Both the position numbers and the translations under genes were made by a program. From contig NZ_MSPQ01000007.1 in NCBI RefSeq assembly GCF_001936475.1, positions 186,001 to 250,000 on the forward strand: a stretch of 64,000 bases of DNA. Reading direction: 5' to 3'. This stretch comes from Algoriphagus marinus. GTDB lineage: Bacteria; Bacteroidota; Bacteroidia; Cytophagales; Cyclobacteriaceae. Under the pieces are notes generated by a model, which ran no database searches, was not told the DNA's origin, and saw nothing but the letters and a program-made list of their open reading frames with translations. The stretch's first letter is position 1. Every line of letters begins with the position of its first letter. Of this stretch, positions 54,596 to 63,956 are shown in pieces.

Positions 54596-55036
54596 ATGAA
54601 AACTAAAAAATCAATTCGTATTCTTGTTGCAGAGGATGATGATGACGACAAATTACTGATCATTAAAGCTTTTCAAAAAACACTTTCTATTGAAAACATC
54701 ACCTGTGTGAGTGATGGAGAGGAATTGATCAATTATCTCCATAAGACAAGTAATTCCGAGAACTCCCAATTTCCGATCCCTGATATAATTTTATTGGATC
54801 TCAACATGCCAAGAAAGGATGGGAAAACTACGCTTCAGGAAATCAAAAATCACGAAGAATTCCGGAAAATCCCGGTTATAATTTTCACTACGTCCAACCT
54901 CAAAGAAGATGTTCAAATGACCTACAAAATGGGGACAAATAGCTTTATCACCAAGCCGGGTAATTTCAAGGATTTGGTAAAAATCACTCAGGAGATCAAT
55001 AATTATTGGTCCAATACGGTAGTTCTCCCAGATTAA
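54596..55036 (+). CDS. Rcp1-like single-domain response regulator
   Basis: A 146-residue receiver of the long-alpha4 Rcp1/CheY-like type: ILVAEDDDDDKLLI acidic pocket, phosphoacceptor Asp in LLDLNMPRKDG, Thr in IIFTTSN, Lys in ITKPGNFKDL. No output domain. It follows the CHASE3 kinase and is three bases from the hybrid kinase, so the three form one operon and may relay phosphate among themselves. Confidence 0.92.
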   Translation: MKTKKSIRILVAEDDDDDKLLIIKAFQKTLSIENITCVSDGEELINYLHKTSNSENSQFPIPDIILLDLNMPRKDGKTTLQEIKNHEEFRKIPVIIFTTSNLKEDVQMTYKMGTNSFITKPGNFKDLVKITQEINNYWSNTVVLPD

Positions 55037-55039
55037 AAC

Positions 55040-56500
55040 ATGAATAAAAAACAAATTAGAATTCTATATGTAGACGATGACCCAGATGATTTTTTTCTGG
55101 TTGAGGCATTTTTGAAAAAAATCGATGACCCTGTTTACACCATCGTGCATGCTTTTTCATTTGAAGAAGCCCAAAGGAGAATCTTAGAAAGATTTGATAT
55201 TTTTCTGGTGGATTATCGTCTGGGAAAAACCACCGGACTGGAATTAATCAAAGAAATCAGATCACGTCAGGCCCACGCTGCTGTTATTCTCTTGACGGGA
55301 ATGGCAGTAGGAAATTTAGATCGGGAAGCACTACAACTGGGGGCTTCGGATTACTTGGTCAAGGGCCAGTTTGATGCGGCCACACTTGATAGGACACTTC
55401 GCTTCGCATATCGCGACAGTCAGATTAAAGAAAATCTTGATTTGGTAGGAGAAAAGTTCAGATCAATATTTGAACGGGCTTCGGATCCCTTCTTATTGAT
55501 TGATGGCGATAGCCTGATCCTGGAAGTAAACCCAAGCTCCATTGCTAAATTCGAATTTGAGGAAAAGGTTTTGACACAATCCAAATTACCTTTTTTCACT
55601 GAACTGATAGAAGAGCAATTTCTAAAGGATCAATTGATTGAAAAACTTCAAAATAAATTTGAAATCATTGATTTTGAAGCAACTCTGATCAACAAATCCA
55701 GAAATACTTTCAGAGGACTAGTGAACATTGCAAAGCAAAATGCCAATACTTTCCAAGTACTTATCAAAGATCTATCAGCAATAAAAGCCAAAGAAGAGGA
55801 GGAACACAATCTTAAAAAATTCTCTTCAACTGGAAGAATTGCAAGACTTCTGGCTCATGAGGTAAAAAATCCCTTAACCACTATAGTGCTTTCTGCCGAT
55901 CAACTTCAGATGGAACTCCCGGAAGAGGTCTTAAAAGAAAGTGGAGATCTTATAGAAGTGATCCAGCGAAACTGTCAGCGGATCAATCAACTTGTTACCC
56001 AACTTTTAGATAGTACTCGATTTTCCGAATTGGACATTTCTTCACAGTCTATTAATTCGCTCTTAGATGAAGCTTTGGATACCGTGAAGGATCGTATCGA
56101 AATGAAAAAGATTAAAATCATCAAAGATTACGATCCTGCTGTTTGTAACATTGAAGTAGATCCCGAAAAAGTGAAAATTGCATTAATCAATCTTATTGTC
56201 AATGCAGTCGAAGCTACTGATAGAAATGATGGGAAAATGAAACTTTCCACCGCTGTAAAAGGCAAATTATGTAGGATTGAAATTGAAGACAATGGAACAG
56301 GAATCAGTAAGGAGAATCTTGAGCGACTATTCGAGCCATTCTTTACAAGCAAAAGTACCGGAACAGGACTAGGGCTGACTAATACTCAAAACATCATTTT
56401 TAGCCACGGAGGATCAATTCGGGTGAAAAGTGAAGTGGGACGTGGAACAACATTTATTATTAATTTTAAACTAAATCAAACTCCTGAAGAGCCTAGATGA
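55040..56500 (+). CDS. Hybrid receiver-PAS-histidine kinase
   Basis: A 486-residue cytoplasmic protein with an N-terminal receiver (ILYVDDDPDDFFLV, Asp in FLVDYRLGKTTG, Lys in YLVKGQFD), a PAS domain (about 140-240, SDPFLLIDGDSLILEVN), then HisKA with the His in LLAHEVKNPLTT and ATPase boxes (NLIVNAVEATDR, IEDNGTGISKE, GTGLGLTNTQN). Having the receiver at the N-terminus means it can be switched by another kinase, perhaps the CHASE3 kinase. No membrane segment. Confidence 0.93.
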   Translation: MNKKQIRILYVDDDPDDFFLVEAFLKKIDDPVYTIVHAFSFEEAQRRILERFDIFLVDYRLGKTTGLELIKEIRSRQAHAAVILLTGMAVGNLDREALQLGASDYLVKGQFDAATLDRTLRFAYRDSQIKENLDLVGEKFRSIFERASDPFLLIDGDSLILEVNPSSIAKFEFEEKVLTQSKLPFFTELIEEQFLKDQLIEKLQNKFEIIDFEATLINKSRNTFRGLVNIAKQNANTFQVLIKDLSAIKAKEEEEHNLKKFSSTGRIARLLAHEVKNPLTTIVLSADQLQMELPEEVLKESGDLIEVIQRNCQRINQLVTQLLDSTRFSELDISSQSINSLLDEALDTVKDRIEMKKIKIIKDYDPAVCNIEVDPEKVKIALINLIVNAVEATDRNDGKMKLSTAVKGKLCRIEIEDNGTGISKENLERLFEPFFTSKSTGTGLGLTNTQNIIFSHGGSIRVKSEVGRGTTFIINFKLNQTPEEPR

Positions 56501-56516
56501 TTCGTACTTGTTTTCT

Positions 56517-56567
56517 CCAGATTAGCTTTAAACCTAGTCTAATCTAATTCTGGAATGGTTTTTTTGG
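56517..56567 (+). terminator. Possible terminator of the two-component operon
   Basis: CCAGATTAG at 56517-56525 can pair with CTAATCT...CTGG (56539-56553), followed after a few bases by seven T (56561-56567). The stem is imperfect, so the call is tentative. Confidence 0.4.
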
Positions 56568-56596
56568 GTAATTTAAAGACTTGATAAACCTATCCT

Positions 56597-58057
56597 ATGA
56601 AAAAATTTACCTTACTCTCTCTATCAGTTCTTTTCTTCCAAATTATAAGTTTTGGTCAGTCTGTCCCCATTCAACTTTTAAAAGAAAATCCCCATTATTT
56701 CGAATTCAAAGGAAAACCAATAGCATTAATTACCTCTGCTGAACACTATGGAGCTGTGTTAAACGGGGATTTTGACTACAAAACCTATCTCGAAACTCTT
56801 CATCGGGAGGGAATGAATTATACAAGAATCTTTATGGGGAGCTATTTTGAAATCCCCTCCACAAGCTTCGGTATCAAATTCAATACGTTGGCTCCAGCAG
56901 TTGGTAAAGCGATAACGCCTTGGAAAAGCTTAGAAGTAAATGGGCAAATCAAATACGACTGGAACAGCTATAACCCAGCCTATTTCAAACGTCTATCAGA
57001 CTTCATGAGTCTTGCCGCTAGTTTTGATATCATCGTAGAAGTCACGCTATTCTCCTCAATCTATACCGATGAGCATTGGGAGATGAATCCTCAAAACCCT
57101 AAAAACCGAATAGGATCAGAAGGAGAGCTCGACCGTAAATTAGCTCATACCAAAGAAAACGGGCAACTGCTGGGTCTTCAAAAAGCATATGTCAGAAAAC
57201 TCGTTAATGAGCTAAATGATTTCGATAATTTCTTCTTTGAAATTCAAAATGAACCTTGGTCTGATCGTGGTCAACCTATTCTTAACATTGCCAACAAGTA
57301 CCAAATCGATGGCCCAAACTGGATGGAAAAAGTAGACTATGCAGATCAACTTTCCCTGGACTGGCATGAGGAAATTGCAACTACAATTGTAACAGAAGAA
57401 AAAGATCTACCAAAAAAACATCTGATCGCCCAGAATTACAGCAATTTCAAAGCGCCTCTCTATGAAGTTTCTGAGCATATTTCGATTGTAAATTTTCATT
57501 ATAATTGGCCAGAATCAGCGGATTGGAATCTTCACCTCAATCGTGTTGTCGGCTTCGACGAATCAGGATTTGCAGGAACTGAAGATCTGGTCTATCGAAG
57601 ACAGGCTTGGGCATTTATGTTAGCTGGCGGTGGTCTTTACAATAATCTTGATTATTCCTTTTTTGCAGGAAAGGAAAATGGAACCGGGATCAATGAAGCT
57701 CCCGGAGGAGGAAGCACTTCTTTTCGAAGTCAATTAAAAATCCTGTCCGAACTTATCCATTCACTGAATTTGAAAAAAGTATCTCCTGCTAAAAATCTCA
57801 TTCATGGTTCACCCGGGATTCTTTCATTTGCGCTTCAAGATGGATCTGGAGGTTACTTGATTTATCTGGTAGAAGCAGGAAAAGCTAATTCACGAATCAA
57901 AATGACTATCGAACCTGGTTCCTATTCTATTCAATTGATTAGTCCTATCACAGGCGAAATCAAAGACCTTGGCGTTCAGCAAATCAGCGTCCCGGATTTT
58001 ATCCTAGCCGTAAATCTGATCGAAGGAGAACAAGCCATCCGGATGATAAAACACTAG
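56597..58057 (+). CDS. Secreted glycoside-hydrolase-like TIM-barrel protein
   Basis: A 486-residue exported protein with a signal peptide (KKFTLLSLSVLFFQIISFGQ). The barrel has FFEIQNEPWSD with Glu219 as the probable acid/base, and GFDESGFAG with Glu322 as probable nucleophile; both lie at ends of strands as in clan GH-A enzymes. NYTRIFMGSYFE and FEIQNEPW resemble cellulase-type families. A C-terminal beta domain starts near residue 405. It is three bases from the next gene, but that gene is unrelated in function. Sugar substrate unknown. Confidence 0.82.
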   Translation: MKKFTLLSLSVLFFQIISFGQSVPIQLLKENPHYFEFKGKPIALITSAEHYGAVLNGDFDYKTYLETLHREGMNYTRIFMGSYFEIPSTSFGIKFNTLAPAVGKAITPWKSLEVNGQIKYDWNSYNPAYFKRLSDFMSLAASFDIIVEVTLFSSIYTDEHWEMNPQNPKNRIGSEGELDRKLAHTKENGQLLGLQKAYVRKLVNELNDFDNFFFEIQNEPWSDRGQPILNIANKYQIDGPNWMEKVDYADQLSLDWHEEIATTIVTEEKDLPKKHLIAQNYSNFKAPLYEVSEHISIVNFHYNWPESADWNLHLNRVVGFDESGFAGTEDLVYRRQAWAFMLAGGGLYNNLDYSFFAGKENGTGINEAPGGGSTSFRSQLKILSELIHSLNLKKVSPAKNLIHGSPGILSFALQDGSGGYLIYLVEAGKANSRIKMTIEPGSYSIQLISPITGEIKDLGVQQISVPDFILAVNLIEGEQAIRMIKH

Positions 58058-58059
58058 TT

Positions 58060-58569
58060 ATGAAGGAGTTTAAAGGAACCTTAAGCAAGTTTGACTTTAA
58101 CCATTGGCAGTACCACATCCCGATCAGTGATGAAGTTGCGGAAGCTTTTATGGATGGCCAAAACCGACGTGTCTTAATCTGGATCATGGAAGAAGGTCCA
58201 TTTCATATGGCACTTTTCAAGGCAAAAACATGCTGGTATATTCTGATTAATCAGCAGCATAGATTCCGATTCAATCTTGAACTTGGAGATGAAGTAATCC
58301 TTAAAATTGAGCGTGATTATAGTGAATTTGGTCACGAAGTACCCGAAGAATTTCAAGTGATGCTAGATCAGGATGAGGATGCAAATGCCATCTTTCGAGC
58401 ACTTACACCTGGAAAGCAAAGAAGCCTAGTCTACTTAGTAACTAAAGTCAAAAACCCGGAAAGTCGGATGAAAAAATCTCTGGCAATAATGCACCACTTG
58501 CGCTTGAGCAAGGGAAATATAGATGGCAAGCAGCTGAATGAATTGATTAAATACTATAACAATCTCTAA
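58060..58569 (+). CDS. YdeI/OmpD-associated family protein with DUF1905
   Basis: A 169-residue cytoplasmic protein. An N-terminal DUF1905 beta-barrel segment (FKGTLSKF...YHIPISDEVAEAFM, LELGDEVILKIERD) is followed by a helical YdeI-like part (LTPGKQRSLVYLVTKVKNPESRMKKSLAIMHHL). Members have been linked to bacteriocin resistance; a mechanism is not known. It follows the glycoside hydrolase by two bases. Confidence 0.8.
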   Translation: MKEFKGTLSKFDFNHWQYHIPISDEVAEAFMDGQNRRVLIWIMEEGPFHMALFKAKTCWYILINQQHRFRFNLELGDEVILKIERDYSEFGHEVPEEFQVMLDQDEDANAIFRALTPGKQRSLVYLVTKVKNPESRMKKSLAIMHHLRLSKGNIDGKQLNELIKYYNNL

Positions 58570-58591
58570 AAAAAGGAGCCTGAAGGCTCCT
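58567..58591 (-). terminator. Terminator of the THX gene
   Basis: Read on the minus strand: AGGAGCC-TTCA-GGCTCCT followed by TTTTTTT (plus-strand stem 58574-58580 and 58585-58591). Five bases after the THX stop codon, immediately beyond the convergent YdeI-type gene. Confidence 0.85.
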
Positions 58592-58595
58592 AATG

Positions 58596-58727
58596 TTAAT
58601 TTGTCTTTTCTTTGATTTCCAGTTTCATTTTTCGAGCTTTTTTATTCGCTTCTTTTTTTGGTCGGGAAGACCCAAAAGTACCTCGGCTAATTTTCCCTTT
58701 TTTTGATTTCATATCTCCTTTTCCCAT
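58596..58727 (-). CDS. 30S ribosomal protein THX
   Basis: A 43-residue gene from ATG 58727 to TAA 58596-58598. The translation starts MGKGDMKSKKGKISRGTFG and continues SSRPKKEANKKARK; the GKGDxKxxKGKIxRGTFGxxRPKK pattern is that of ribosomal protein THX, which stabilises the 30S head. Half the residues are Lys or Arg. It has its own terminator at 58567-58591 and is too short for most gene finders. Confidence 0.9.
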   Translation of the reverse strand: MGKGDMKSKKGKISRGTFGSSRPKKEANKKARKMKLEIKEKTN

Positions 58728-58851
58728 GATTTTTTTGAGTTTAGATTGATGAAATGAAAATAAAAATTCTGCAAAAAAAAGTCAATAGCTTACGAGGCAA
58801 CAACATTTGGTAATTAATCCTAAAATAAATTCTGTAATTTTCTTTTCAGTT

Positions 58852-59577
58852 ATGGCTAACTACAAAACCCCAAAAATCAATTGCGACCTTGGCGAAGGAA
58901 TTCCAAGAGAGGAAGAAATATTTCCACTGATAGACTGTGCTAGCATTGCTTGTGGAGGTCATTGTGGAGATGAAAACAGTATATTGTCTAGCCTAAAATT
59001 GGCAAAGGAAAACAAAGTTAAAGCTGGAGCACATCCCTCCTATCCTGATCCGGCTAATTTTGGAAGAAAATCCATGAATCTGGAGTTTTCAATTTTGGCA
59101 GCTTCGATACAGAAGCAACTTGATCTTTTTACGCTTATAGCTCGAGATCAAGAGGTAAGCATTGACCATATCAAATTTCACGGCGCACTCTACAACGATG
59201 CGATGTCCAATGCTTTGTTAGCTCAAGAACTATGTCAATGGCTTTCAAATCATCATAAAGGCACTCCAATCTTCGTTTCCCCAGGTTCTCAAATGCTATT
59301 TTGGGCGGAGCAATTTGGACTAAAGACTCGATTGGAAGTTTTTGGAGATCGAGCTTATCAAGACAATTACCAACTGCTGCCTAGATCTGAATCCAACTCC
59401 CTTTTCACTACGCTGAAAGAGGTAGAAACGCATCTCGATTCGATCATTTATACCCAGCAAATTCTTACCCATTCTGGTAAAAAACTACCTGCTCAGGCTG
59501 AGACGCTTTGCTTCCATGGGGACAATCCCGGCTTGATGAATTTCCTTCCAATTCTTCGAAAAAAGTATTGGAAATGA
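58852..59577 (+). CDS. pxpA: 5-oxoprolinase subunit PxpA
   Basis: A 241-residue LamB/YcsF-family protein. ATG 58852 starts the standard opening (NYKTPKINCDLGEGIPREEE); an in-frame start upstream adds residues without family support. Motifs: ACGGHCGDENS, GAHPSYPDPANFGRK, KFHGALYND, ESNSLF. PxpABC hydrolyses 5-oxoproline (pyroglutamate) to glutamate using ATP. The stop overlaps the pxpB start (ATGA), so the three genes form a coupled operon. Confidence 0.92.
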   Translation: MANYKTPKINCDLGEGIPREEEIFPLIDCASIACGGHCGDENSILSSLKLAKENKVKAGAHPSYPDPANFGRKSMNLEFSILAASIQKQLDLFTLIARDQEVSIDHIKFHGALYNDAMSNALLAQELCQWLSNHHKGTPIFVSPGSQMLFWAEQFGLKTRLEVFGDRAYQDNYQLLPRSESNSLFTTLKEVETHLDSIIYTQQILTHSGKKLPAQAETLCFHGDNPGLMNFLPILRKKYWK

Positions 59578-60272
59578 AGCCAAAACTTCGACAAATCAGC
59601 CCGATTTTGATGGAATTGTATTGGGATGAAAAACCCAATGATGTACTCTTAAATCATCTCCTAAGTTGGGATAACGCTATTTCTTCTCAATTCGGGAACG
59701 AAGTCATCGAAGTCAGAAAAGGTTTTCAAACGCTTTCTTGTCTATTGAAAAATAACTTGAAAGAATCCGATCTTACCGCTTGGCAGAACTTTGTTGAAGC
59801 CAATATTGAACTATCCCCTTTACCAACCAAACTTTGGGAAATCCCGGTTTGCTATGATCCTGAACTGGGTAAAGACTTAATTTCACTTTCCAAATCCTTA
59901 TCACTTGACATCGAAAAAATAATCACTTTACATACCGAACAAACCTATAGAATTCATTTTTTTGGCTTTTTACCCGGCTTTATGTATCTGAATGGCTTGG
60001 ATCCAGCCTTACATTTTCCAAGAAAAAGTATTCCTGATCGAAAGATCGAACACGGATCTGTTGCTATTGGAGGCGCTCAAACCGGAATCTACCCGACCGA
60101 AAGTCCCGGTGGCTGGCATGTGATTGGCAAAACCCCAATTAGACTTTTTGACCAAAATTTAAACCCACCGGTTTTTGCAAAGCCAGGTGAACAAATTCAA
60201 TTTATTCCAATCAGTCGAGAAGAATTTGAGCAGTTATCCTTTGATCCCAAACCAATAAAAAGTAATGATTAA
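59574..60272 (+). CDS. pxpB: 5-oxoprolinase subunit PxpB
   Basis: A 232-residue KipI-family subunit starting at ATG 59574, four bases inside the pxpA stop. Motifs: VCYDPELGKDLISLS, GFLPGFMYLNGLDP, FPRKSIPDRKIEHGSVAIGG and GIYPTESPGGWHVIG, typical of the Bacillus KipI/AHS1 family. In Bacillus the related KipI also inhibits a sporulation kinase, a role not expected here. Its end overlaps pxpC by eight bases. Confidence 0.92.
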   Translation: MKPKLRQISPILMELYWDEKPNDVLLNHLLSWDNAISSQFGNEVIEVRKGFQTLSCLLKNNLKESDLTAWQNFVEANIELSPLPTKLWEIPVCYDPELGKDLISLSKSLSLDIEKIITLHTEQTYRIHFFGFLPGFMYLNGLDPALHFPRKSIPDRKIEHGSVAIGGAQTGIYPTESPGGWHVIGKTPIRLFDQNLNPPVFAKPGEQIQFIPISREEFEQLSFDPKPIKSND

Positions 60273-61143
60273 GGACGTGGGGTTTTTAGAGATTTTAAAA
60301 ACAAATCCTGGTACTAGTGTCCAAGATCATGGTAGAATCGGACTAGGTAAATGGGGAATCCCCATCTCAGGAGTGATGGACCGCCGTTCTTACAGTTGGA
60401 TCAATCATCTTCTCAAGAACGATTCATCTGCAGCAGTTATAGAAATTCTCCAGCCTGGGTTCAGGTGTCGCTTTGACAGCTACACCACTATTGGGGTCGC
60501 TGGAGCAAATGCTGAGATCCGGAAAAACGGTGATTTAATTCCTTCCGCCATCATTCGGATCCAGCCGGATGATGAATTGGAAATTGGTAAATTCCTAACA
60601 GGAAGCATTGTCTATTTAGGTATCGCTCATGGCTTTCAGACTGAAAGGGTTTTAACTTCCAGAAGTCTTTATTCCGGAATCACCTTATCTAAGATGCTAG
60701 CAAAAGGAGATAAAATCCCTTTTTTCACAAATCAATCTTTTGGGAAGTCAACTTTCTCTTCTGCGAAAAAAAATATGATATGGTTTGAAAATGAGGTATT
60801 GGAGGTTTATCCAGGACCTGACTTTGAGGAGCTTTCGACAGAAACCCAAAACCAATTATTAGATACCAAGTTCACGATTTCGACCTTAGCCAATCGAATG
60901 GCTTTTCAATTGGAAGAACTTCTGCCCAACAACATCTCCGAACGATTGACTGCTCCAGTCTACCCGGGAACAATCCAACTAACCTCTGGCGGTAAAATGA
61001 TAATTCTAATGCGAGATGCACAGGTTACGGGTGGCTATCCGAGAATTTTACAAGTTGCAGAAGATGCTTTGTCAATAGTTGCTCAGAAAAAGGTCGGACA
61101 GAAAATCCAATTTCAATTAAAAAACTTACCTAAAATAGAATAA
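60265..61143 (+). CDS. pxpC: 5-oxoprolinase subunit PxpC
   Basis: A 292-residue KipA/AHS2-family subunit. Opening motif FLEILKTNPGTSVQDHGRIGLGKWGIPISG, then GVAGANAEIRKNG, YLGIAHGF and VTGGYPRILQVAEDALS near the end. It completes the ATP-dependent 5-oxoproline hydrolase. The operon carries no transporter, so the substrate is probably internally formed pyroglutamate, a damage product of glutamine. Confidence 0.92.
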   Translation: MIKDVGFLEILKTNPGTSVQDHGRIGLGKWGIPISGVMDRRSYSWINHLLKNDSSAAVIEILQPGFRCRFDSYTTIGVAGANAEIRKNGDLIPSAIIRIQPDDELEIGKFLTGSIVYLGIAHGFQTERVLTSRSLYSGITLSKMLAKGDKIPFFTNQSFGKSTFSSAKKNMIWFENEVLEVYPGPDFEELSTETQNQLLDTKFTISTLANRMAFQLEELLPNNISERLTAPVYPGTIQLTSGGKMIILMRDAQVTGGYPRILQVAEDALSIVAQKKVGQKIQFQLKNLPKIE

Positions 61144-61217
61144 AAAAAGTCGAATTGCCTTGAGTAAAGTGCACTTGACTGCTATCTTACAGTTTAACTT
61201 TTCGAAACCCAAAGACC

Positions 61218-62729
61218 ATGAATACAAGTCTAAAAGAACAAATAATCAAGCAGGGAATGAACCCTGAGATCGCTGCAGAGCAGATCAATAATTTCAAAAA
61301 CGGATTTCCTTTTTTAAATATTACCGGCCCTGCAACTCCCGGAAATGGAATCAAAGTTTTAGAATCCAGTGACTTGGATAAATATATATCCACTTATCCT
61401 AAGCAAGCAGCCGGCATTGAGGTTGTGAAATTTGTCCCAGCAAGTGGTGCTGCATCACGTATGTTTAAGGACTTATTTTCCTTTCTTGAAGGTGATGGGG
61501 ATTTGAGCAAAAGTTCTTTTGTTCAGAAATTCATGAACAACATTGAGAAATTTGCTTTCTATGATGATTTAGATGAAGTTCTGAAAAGTCGGGGAAGTAG
61601 CATTTCACATGCGCTGGACACCAAAGATTACAAAGGGATTTTAGCAGCGCTATTATTGGATGATGGCTTGGGCTATGGCAATCTACCAAAGGGACTTTTA
61701 CGATTCCATTCTTATCCTGATAAGCGTAGAACTCCAGCACATGAGCACTTGATCGAAGGAGTTCAGTATGCATTAGGTAAAGGAAATAAAGTGAAAATTC
61801 ATTTCACTGTCTCACCTGAACACCTCCCCAAATTCAAAGCTGAAATTGACGGTATTTTACCGGCCCTTTCCAAAGACACTGGAGTAGCCTTTGATATTAG
61901 CTATTCCACTCAGAAAAAAACTACCGATACAATCGCGGTAGATTCTTCAAATGAGCCATTCTTGGAAGAAGATGGAAGCGTTCTATTTCGACCAGCTGGT
62001 CATGGAGCTTTGCTGGATAATTTAAATGATATTTCAGCCGACCTGATCTTTATCAAGAACATCGATAATGTAGTACCGGATAGATTAAAAGAGGAAACCA
62101 AAAACTACAAGATGGCAATTGGTGGCCTTTTGCTGGAAATCCAATCCAAAGTCTTTGAAGCAGTGAAAACCTTGGAAAATTCTTATTCCAAAGATTCAGT
62201 GAACTTAGCAAAAGCAGTATTTACAAATGAATTGGGAGCCAAATTGCCGGAAAACTTCGATTCGAATTCTATCGAATACCAAGGAGCTTATCTAAAGTCA
62301 AAATTAAATAGGCCAATCAGAGTCTGTGGTATGGTAAAAAATACCGGTGAACCAGGCGGAGGGCCATTTTGGATCAAAGAATCTGACGGATCCCAATCCC
62401 TTCAAATCCTTGAAACTGCCCAAATTGACTTAACAGATCCGCAATCGCTCGCACATTTAAATGCAGCGACTCACTTCAACCCTGTGGATTTGGTTTGCGG
62501 TACTAGAAACTATAAAGGAGAATCATTTGATCTGATGGAATACCGGGATATGAATACGGGATTTATCACGGAAAAATCGAAAAATGGCCGTGAATTGAAA
62601 GCTTTGGAGCTTCCCGGGCTTTGGAATGGCACGATGTCCGGATGGAATACGCTATTCGTAGAGGTGCCGTTGATCACTTTCAATCCAGTAAAAACGGTGA
62701 ATGATCTTCTTCGGGACGAACACCAATAA
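61218..62729 (+). CDS. DUF4301 family protein
   Basis: A 503-residue protein of a family confined largely to Bacteroidetes. Near residue 75 VKFVPASGAASRMFK resembles the nucleotide-binding loop of sugar nucleotidyltransferases (G-x-G-x-R-M), and ALLDNLNDISADLIFIKNIDNV plus a later NAATHFNPVDLVCGTRNYKGE are conserved blocks as I recall. A nucleotidyltransferase-like function is therefore possible but unproven. Starts 74 bp after pxpC; may share its promoter. Ends before a long inverted repeat. Confidence 0.8.
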   Translation: MNTSLKEQIIKQGMNPEIAAEQINNFKNGFPFLNITGPATPGNGIKVLESSDLDKYISTYPKQAAGIEVVKFVPASGAASRMFKDLFSFLEGDGDLSKSSFVQKFMNNIEKFAFYDDLDEVLKSRGSSISHALDTKDYKGILAALLLDDGLGYGNLPKGLLRFHSYPDKRRTPAHEHLIEGVQYALGKGNKVKIHFTVSPEHLPKFKAEIDGILPALSKDTGVAFDISYSTQKKTTDTIAVDSSNEPFLEEDGSVLFRPAGHGALLDNLNDISADLIFIKNIDNVVPDRLKEETKNYKMAIGGLLLEIQSKVFEAVKTLENSYSKDSVNLAKAVFTNELGAKLPENFDSNSIEYQGAYLKSKLNRPIRVCGMVKNTGEPGGGPFWIKESDGSQSLQILETAQIDLTDPQSLAHLNAATHFNPVDLVCGTRNYKGESFDLMEYRDMNTGFITEKSKNGRELKALELPGLWNGTMSGWNTLFVEVPLITFNPVKTVNDLLRDEHQ

Positions 62730-62738
62730 AAGATATTA

Positions 62739-62787
62739 GATTTAAGATGTTGGATATAAGATTTACCTAAATCCAACATCTTAAATC
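62739..62787. terminator. Long inverted repeat between convergent genes
   Basis: Perfect 17 bp arms GATTTAAGATGTTGGAT (62739-62755) and its reverse complement (62771-62787), 15-base loop. Lies between the DUF4301 stop and the methyltransferase stop. No T-run follows either side, but a stem this long between convergent genes probably acts as a bidirectional terminator; it also looks like a dispersed Bacteroidetes repeat type. Confidence 0.6.
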
Positions 62788-62792
62788 ACATG

Positions 62793-63956
62793 TCATACAT
62801 CCTTTTTTCCTTCATACATATCGTATCGTAACAATCGGCAATCAATAGTCCCATTCCAAAACTCAATTCTTCGGCTGGCTTTCAATCCGATTTTTTTGGC
62901 TAACTCCATATTTCCTGTAAAAATATATCCACGATAGCCTGGGCATTTCTGCTTCATGAAATCTCCCATACGCTTATAGGTAAGCTCCAACTCTTCATTT
63001 TCTCCCAATCGCTCACCATATTCAGGATTGAACATGATCACTCCTCTTGGACCTTCGGGGATTTCTGTCTCTTCGAAATCGCAAACCTGAAAATCAATCA
63101 TGTGATCAACTCCTGCCGTGATGGCATTTTCTTTTGCAAAAGCAATTGCCTGAAGGGAAATATCGGAAGCTATAATTATCAACTCGGGGATTTCCCGAAT
63201 CTTATCTTCCAGCTTTTTCTTTTTTGCCAAAAAAGCCTGTTCATCGTATCCGATTACATGCTGAAAGGAATAATGATCCCGATAAAGTCCCGGATAGCGA
63301 TTCGTAGCCATCAAAGCAGCTTCAATTGCTAAGGTACCAGAACCACACATGGGATTGATAAAAGGCACTCTCGTATTCCACTCCGTGGCATAGATCGTAG
63401 CTGCCGCCAAAGCCTCCATCATGGGAGCTTTACCCGGGATTTTTCGATAGCCATGTTTAGCGAGTGTCTCACCGGAAGTATTGATGTAAACCGATGCCTG
63501 CGTCTCTTTCCAATAAACTTGAATAACCAATCCATTGAAGTCCGAACCTGAATCAGGTCTCCGCCCTTTCAAATCCCGAAATCGATCTACAATGGCATCT
63601 TTGACTTTAACATTGACGATCAGTGGAGTGGTAATGCTTTCATTTTCTGCTACAGAACTCACCGAAAAATAACCATCCACATCCATATACTCTTCCCAAG
63701 GAATAGCTTTGAATCGGCGATAAATATCATCAGCATTTTGAAGGTAAAAAGACTTAATCTCATAAAGCACTTGTGAGGCTGTTCTTAAATGAAGGTTTAA
63801 ATCCATACACTCCTCCATCGATGCCTTCAACTCTATTCCCGTACGACTGACAGCCTCCGGGACAAAACCAAGTTCGCGAACTTCCTTTTCTAGGTAAGAA
63901 ACAGACCGGTCTTTGCAGGTGATAAAGACCTTTCCTTTGAGATTAAAATCAAGCAT
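62793..63956 (-). CDS. THUMP-domain class I SAM-dependent RNA methyltransferase
   Basis: A 387-residue enzyme; ATG 63956 is used rather than a TTG two codons earlier. N-terminal THUMP-type RNA-binding domain (DLNLHLRTASQVLYEIKSF, about residues 55-75), then methylase motif I INPMCGSGTLAIEAALMA and catalytic motif IV as FNPEYGERL (Glu for the usual Pro of NPPYG). The layout matches the RlmL/YpsC-type 23S rRNA guanine-N2 methyltransferases. It is near the right edge; the upstream region is cut by the window. Confidence 0.9.
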   Translation of the reverse strand: MLDFNLKGKVFITCKDRSVSYLEKEVRELGFVPEAVSRTGIELKASMEECMDLNLHLRTASQVLYEIKSFYLQNADDIYRRFKAIPWEEYMDVDGYFSVSSVAENESITTPLIVNVKVKDAIVDRFRDLKGRRPDSGSDFNGLVIQVYWKETQASVYINTSGETLAKHGYRKIPGKAPMMEALAAATIYATEWNTRVPFINPMCGSGTLAIEAALMATNRYPGLYRDHYSFQHVIGYDEQAFLAKKKKLEDKIREIPELIIIASDISLQAIAFAKENAITAGVDHMIDFQVCDFEETEIPEGPRGVIMFNPEYGERLGENEELELTYKRMGDFMKQKCPGYRGYIFTGNMELAKKIGLKASRRIEFWNGTIDCRLLRYDMYEGKKDV

